Assembly (NCBI GenBank): GCA_034437535.1
Contig: DAOTTZ010000112.1
Location: 1-54,072, forward strand
From: J038 sp034437535
Lineage (GTDB): Bacteria > Chloroflexota > Anaerolineae > Aggregatilineales > Phototrophicaceae
Direction: 5' to 3'
Length of the DNA: 54,072 nucleotides
Under the pieces are notes generated by a model. The model had not been told where the DNA came from, made no database searches, and worked only from the letters and a program-made list of their open reading frames with translations. The translations under genes and the position numbers were made by a program. This document shows, one piece after another, positions 50,921 through 54,072 of the stretch (positions within the stretch are counted from its first letter, which is position 1; every line of letters starts with the position of its first letter).

Positions 50921-51924
50921 GCCTGCACGATAAGATCGCGGGATGCTTATATGGCATGGCCCTGGGGGATGCCCTGGGCAGTGAGACGGAATTCCTGGAC
51001 TATGAGGGGATTCGCAAACGCTTCCCGCCCAATGGCCCGCTGGAGCCGGACGGCGACCCGGCGCGGGTGACGGATGATACCCAGATGGCGATTGCAGTCG
51101 GCCAGGCGTTGATGCAAGCTCCCCTGCCTTACGACCCGCAAGGGATGGAAACCGCGCTGAAAGAGACCTTCATCACCTGGTATAACGACGTGGAAAAACA
51201 CCGCGCACCGGGCAACACCTGCCTGGAGAGTATCGAGCATTTGATCGAAGGTCAGCCGTTGATCGAGGCGACCGATATTAGCTCAAAAGGAAGTGGTGCC
51301 GCCATGCGGGTTCAAACCGTCGGCCTGCTGGATACTGACCCGGCGACTCGCGCTCAGTTGGCCCAATTTCAGGCGGCCATCACCCACGCGCACCCTACCG
51401 GCATGGCGGCGGCGGATCTGGCGGCGTTTGTCATCGCGGATTTAATCGCCGGCTTCAGTCCTTTCGACCTGACGCGCCGGGTGCGTCAATATGCCGAGAG
51501 CCAGGAGCGCATCTATCATCGAGACTGGCTAGGTGACCTGTGGATGCGGGCTTACATGATGCGGACACCAGAAGAATACATCGCGCATGGTTGGAACGAA
51601 TGCTTCCGTGCGCTGGATCGGCTGGATCAAGCGTTGATCGAACGTGACGAAGAAGGCGACCCGTGTGAGATCACGGGCAAGGGTTGGGTGGCGGAGGAAG
51701 CGTTCACCACTGGCTTGCTGTGCTTCTTGCTCTTCCCGGAAGATCCGGTTCGCGTCATCCGGCGGGCGTCGTTTTCCAGTGGTGATTCAGACACTATCGG
51801 CGCGATTGCCGGGGCCTTTGCCGGGGCCTATCATGGCTTCGCTGTGTGGCCTACAGACTGGACCGACCGCATCGAATATCGGGCCGAACTGGATCAACTG
51901 GCGACGTTCTTCACCGAGCGTTGA
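50917..51924 (+). CDS. ADP-ribosylglycohydrolase (DraG/ARH family)
   Basis: 335 residues, all-helical. Magnesium-binding motifs: GDALGSETEF, VTDDTQM near 54-60, and the C-terminal SSGDSDTIGAIAGAFAGA. Family members remove ADP-ribose from protein or break O-acetyl-ADP-ribose and related compounds. The ATG at 50917 overlaps the ABC-F stop, so it is translationally coupled. No ADP-ribosyltransferase is visible in the window. Confidence 0.9.
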   Translation: MSLHDKIAGCLYGMALGDALGSETEFLDYEGIRKRFPPNGPLEPDGDPARVTDDTQMAIAVGQALMQAPLPYDPQGMETALKETFITWYNDVEKHRAPGNTCLESIEHLIEGQPLIEATDISSKGSGAAMRVQTVGLLDTDPATRAQLAQFQAAITHAHPTGMAAADLAAFVIADLIAGFSPFDLTRRVRQYAESQERIYHRDWLGDLWMRAYMMRTPEEYIAHGWNECFRALDRLDQALIERDEEGDPCEITGKGWVAEEAFTTGLLCFLLFPEDPVRVIRRASFSSGDSDTIGAIAGAFAGAYHGFAVWPTDWTDRIEYRAELDQLATFFTER

Positions 51925-51930
51925 GCATAC

Positions 51931-51958
51931 CGGGCGGCATAGCTTCCTACACCGCCCG
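51931..51958. terminator. Hairpin between convergent genes
   Basis: CGGGCGG (51931-51937) and CCGCCCG (51952-51958), 14-nt loop, no T tract. Likely weak bidirectional termination. Confidence 0.5.
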
Positions 51959-51965
51959 ATCCGGG

Positions 51966-52442
51966 TTAATCGTCAAAAAGCTGGACGGTCAACCCGGCAG
52001 GGTGCAGGGCTTCATCGACGGCTTCGGTATCATCGTCGTCGATGTCTACTTCCAACGTCCACCCCTGCGGCAGACGGGCCACCCCGATAAACACCAGGAG
52101 CATCGCGCCAGCGATGGCCCCCAACACGCCATAATAACGGATGTTATCCGCCCGCCGCTTGAGCGGAATATAGGCATGGGCGACAGCTAATCCCAGCGTC
52201 ATGGTGATGGCGTGTTCCCACTGGTAACCGACATCCCAGGCCCCCTGGACCAGAAACAGGATAATGCCGAGCAACCACTGCACACCGAACAGACTCGCCC
52301 AGACTACGACGACGGTATGTGTGCGCTTGTCGAACGGCTTATTCTGGAAGGCGCGGAATAAGATGTAAAGAAACGCGGCGATGGTCACCAGCACCACCAG
52401 CCAGCGCAGGCCAGAATGAGCGTAGTACAGCATATTTTCCAT
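51966..52442 (-). CDS. Four-helix membrane protein of unknown function
   Basis: 158 residues, about four membrane helices, with LYYAHSGLRWLVVL at the start and histidines at about 8, 42, 76 and 89 that could bind heme, as in small cytochrome b-like proteins; not demonstrated. The C-terminal 35 residues form an acidic tail. Family not recognised. Confidence 0.65.
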   Translation of the reverse strand: MENMLYYAHSGLRWLVVLVTIAAFLYILFRAFQNKPFDKRTHTVVVVWASLFGVQWLLGIILFLVQGAWDVGYQWEHAITMTLGLAVAHAYIPLKRRADNIRYYGVLGAIAGAMLLVFIGVARLPQGWTLEVDIDDDDTEAVDEALHPAGLTVQLFDD

Positions 52443-52572
52443 CAGCAGATACCTCGTGTAAATTCGTCATAACATGGGGTTGATTGTAATATGCGACTTT
52501 TGCCGCTTCAATGACTACTCCGAATGCGTTACAATGTTAGCACAAGTGTTCGTTGATTCGTGAGTGTTCCCG

Positions 52573-53958
52573 ATGGCAAAAACCCGTACCCGGTATGTCT
52601 GCTCGAATTGTGGCAAGGTCTCGCCGCGTTATATGGGCGTGTGCCCCAACTGTAAAGAGTTCAACACCATGCAGGAGACCGTCGAAGAAGTTAGCCGGCG
52701 AAGCTCCACCGCCAAGCAAAACCGCCAACCGGTCGGTGTGGCGCGGGCCGTCGCGCAACGGCTGAGTGAAGTCAGCACGGAGGAGCAAGACCGCCTGCAT
52801 GTGCCAGTGGTAGAGTTCAACCGTGTGATGGGCGGCGGCATTGTGCCCGGCAGTATCGCGCTGATCGGTGGCGAACCCGGCATCGGCAAGACCACCCTGC
52901 TCAGCCAGATCGCCGCGTTGATGGCGAATTCGGTCGGGCCGGTGTTGTACGTCAGCGGGGAGGAATCCCCCCGGCAGATCAAGATGCGGGCCGACCGCCT
53001 GGGGTTGCAAGCAGATGACCTCTACCTGCTGACCGAGACCAACCTGGGCAATATCTTCGAGCAGGTCAACCAGATCGACCCGACGATCTTGATTATTGAC
53101 TCCATCCAGACGGTTTATACCGAAGAACTCGACTCATCGCCGGGGCTGGTCAGTCAGGTGCGGGAATGCGCCAGCCGGTTACAGACATTGGCTAAATCGA
53201 CCGGCGTGACGGTTTTCTTGATCGGCCATGTCACAAAAGAAGGCAACATCGCCGGGCCGCGTGTGCTGGAACATATCGTCGATACGGTGCTTTACCTGGA
53301 AGGCGACCCGTTCGGTGCATTCCGGCTGTTGCGGAGCGTCAAGAACCGTTTCGGCGCGACGAGTGAGGTGGGCGTGTTCGAGATGCAGGGCGCGGGCATG
53401 GTGGAAGTACCGAACCCGTCCGAGGCATTCCTGGCGGAACGGGTGGTCAACGCGCCGGGGTCGTGCATCGCGGTGACGATGGAAGGCACGCGCCCGCTGT
53501 TGGTCGAACTCCAGGCGTTGACCAGTACCACCAGTTTCGGCAACCCACGCCGCACCCCCAACGGCGTAGACATCAACCGGCTTCTGCTCATCAGCGCGGT
53601 GTTGAGCAAGCGCGTCGGCCTCAAGCTCCATGAGCAAGATATTTTCATCAACATCATCGGCGGCTTGAAGGTGACCGAGCCAGCCTCTGACCTGGCGATG
53701 GCGATTGCGATTGCGTCCAGTTACTTTGACCGTCCCATCCCGCCGGATGTGGTGCTGGTGGGGGAAGTCGGCCTGAGCGGGGAGATCCGGGCGGTGAGCC
53801 AACTGGGCTTACGGCTGAATGAAGCGCAGAAGATCGGCTTCAAACATGCGATTATCCCGCGTATGCGGCGCAAAGTAGAGGGCCTGCCGGATGGCATCGC
53901 GCTGACGCCCGCTCGTAATCTGGTCGAAGCCCTAAACGCGATTATGCCGAAAGAATAA
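52573..53958 (+). CDS. radA: DNA repair protein RadA
   Basis: 461 residues. The N-terminal zinc finger (CSNCGKVSPRYMGVCPNC) precedes the RecA-like core with Walker A GEPGIGKTT, the RadA-specific KNRFG motif, and a Lon-protease-like C-terminal domain. It drives branch migration of recombination intermediates. I chose the ATG at 52573 over the GTG at 52564. A -10-like TACAAT lies near 52531, and a TGTTCG half-site near 52547. Confidence 0.95.
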   Translation: MAKTRTRYVCSNCGKVSPRYMGVCPNCKEFNTMQETVEEVSRRSSTAKQNRQPVGVARAVAQRLSEVSTEEQDRLHVPVVEFNRVMGGGIVPGSIALIGGEPGIGKTTLLSQIAALMANSVGPVLYVSGEESPRQIKMRADRLGLQADDLYLLTETNLGNIFEQVNQIDPTILIIDSIQTVYTEELDSSPGLVSQVRECASRLQTLAKSTGVTVFLIGHVTKEGNIAGPRVLEHIVDTVLYLEGDPFGAFRLLRSVKNRFGATSEVGVFEMQGAGMVEVPNPSEAFLAERVVNAPGSCIAVTMEGTRPLLVELQALTSTTSFGNPRRTPNGVDINRLLLISAVLSKRVGLKLHEQDIFINIIGGLKVTEPASDLAMAIAIASSYFDRPIPPDVVLVGEVGLSGEIRAVSQLGLRLNEAQKIGFKHAIIPRMRRKVEGLPDGIALTPARNLVEALNAIMPKE

Positions 53959-54033
53959 AAAAGTAGTTAAACTTCAAAATAAGGGGAGTAGATACAATGC
54001 CCCTTCCCCCAGAAAGGATCAGGCAGGCATCCG

Positions 54034-54072
54034 ATGAGCGAGTTGGCGGTTGACGAGCCCTGCCACAGCCGA
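54034..54072 (+). CDS. Possible start of a gene cut by the window end
   Basis: An ATG at 54034 opens a frame (MSELAVDEPCHSR) that runs to the end of the window. AGGCAGG lies upstream and a -10-like TACAAT at 53993-53998. Thirteen codons are too few to name a product. Confidence 0.3.
   Translation, partial: MSELAVDEPCHSR

Noticed and set aside
1..54072. tRNA/rRNA genes, insertion sequences, prophage
   Set aside because: No tRNA-like cloverleaf, rRNA segment, transposase, integrase or terminal inverted repeats were recognised by eye.

Overview
This 54 kb window is bacterial chromosome. My best guess is the phylum Chloroflexota, near class Anaerolineae. That is an inference from gene content: TolB-like propellers, SH3b and YceI-type secreted proteins without obvious outer-membrane machinery, DUF2142-type membrane enzymes, sugar ABC systems without their own ATPase, and stand-alone Doc toxins. 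It does not rest on rRNA, and no tRNA or rRNA gene was seen. Coding density is high, mean GC is moderately high, and intergenic gaps are visibly AT-richer. Many neighbours overlap by ATGA or TAATG junctions, so translational coupling is common.

Layout. 1-540 is a gene-free AT-rich array of 11-bp boxes (CTGTTCAAAAC) mixed with TTATCCCA-type boxes, ending at a likely promoter for an orphan GAF histidine kinase (541-1821). 1849-7124 holds a metallo-hydrolase, a DUF2142-like membrane protein, a Fur-family regulator and a UspA-UspA-DUF389 membrane fusion. 7099-14304 has a Dabb protein, the sliding clamp gene dnaN, three TolB-like propellers, a TIM-barrel isomerase and an SH3b secreted protein. 14305-19888 has a two-hairpin leader, priA, an antitoxin-Doc-Doc operon, a UbiA prenyltransferase and a lipoprotein. 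19904-22281 (minus strand) encodes a single-pass receptor with a cytoplasmic TIR-like domain and an extracellular periplasmic-binding-protein domain, translationally coupled to a HEAT-repeat protein. 22349-25364 has a ClC transporter and a YceI protein. 25590-32608 is an alpha-glucoside/trehalose uptake operon (binding protein, two permeases) followed by trehalose synthase. Both permeases carry large insertions in the first extracytoplasmic loop, about 525 residues of Ig/cadherin-like repeats in the MalG-type subunit.

32661-41392 has a TSUP exporter, a small zinc-ribbon protein, proline dehydrogenase, a TPR protein, a trypsin-like protease with a separate copy of its N-terminal domain, dinB and a penicillin-acylase-family enzyme. 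41556-45823 is a MarR regulator overlapping a heterodimeric ABC exporter with one degenerate ATP site. 45847-46646 is lexA, with a textbook promoter overlapped by a palindrome. 46665-53958 has a secreted protein, two tandem hotdog thioesterases, a small STAS-like protein, an ABC-F ATPase coupled to an ADP-ribosylglycohydrolase, a four-helix membrane protein and radA. The last 114 bases hold at most the first codons of another gene.

The items most worth a second look are: the TIR-TM-ligand-binding receptor with its HEAT partner; the permease with giant repeat insertions paired with a binding protein lacking a lipobox; the 5-prime box array and the related boxes at the dnaN and lexA promoters; the possible attenuator ahead of priA; the RHH-Doc-Doc operon; and the protease with its free N-domain. 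Everything here is by eye; no database search was run.
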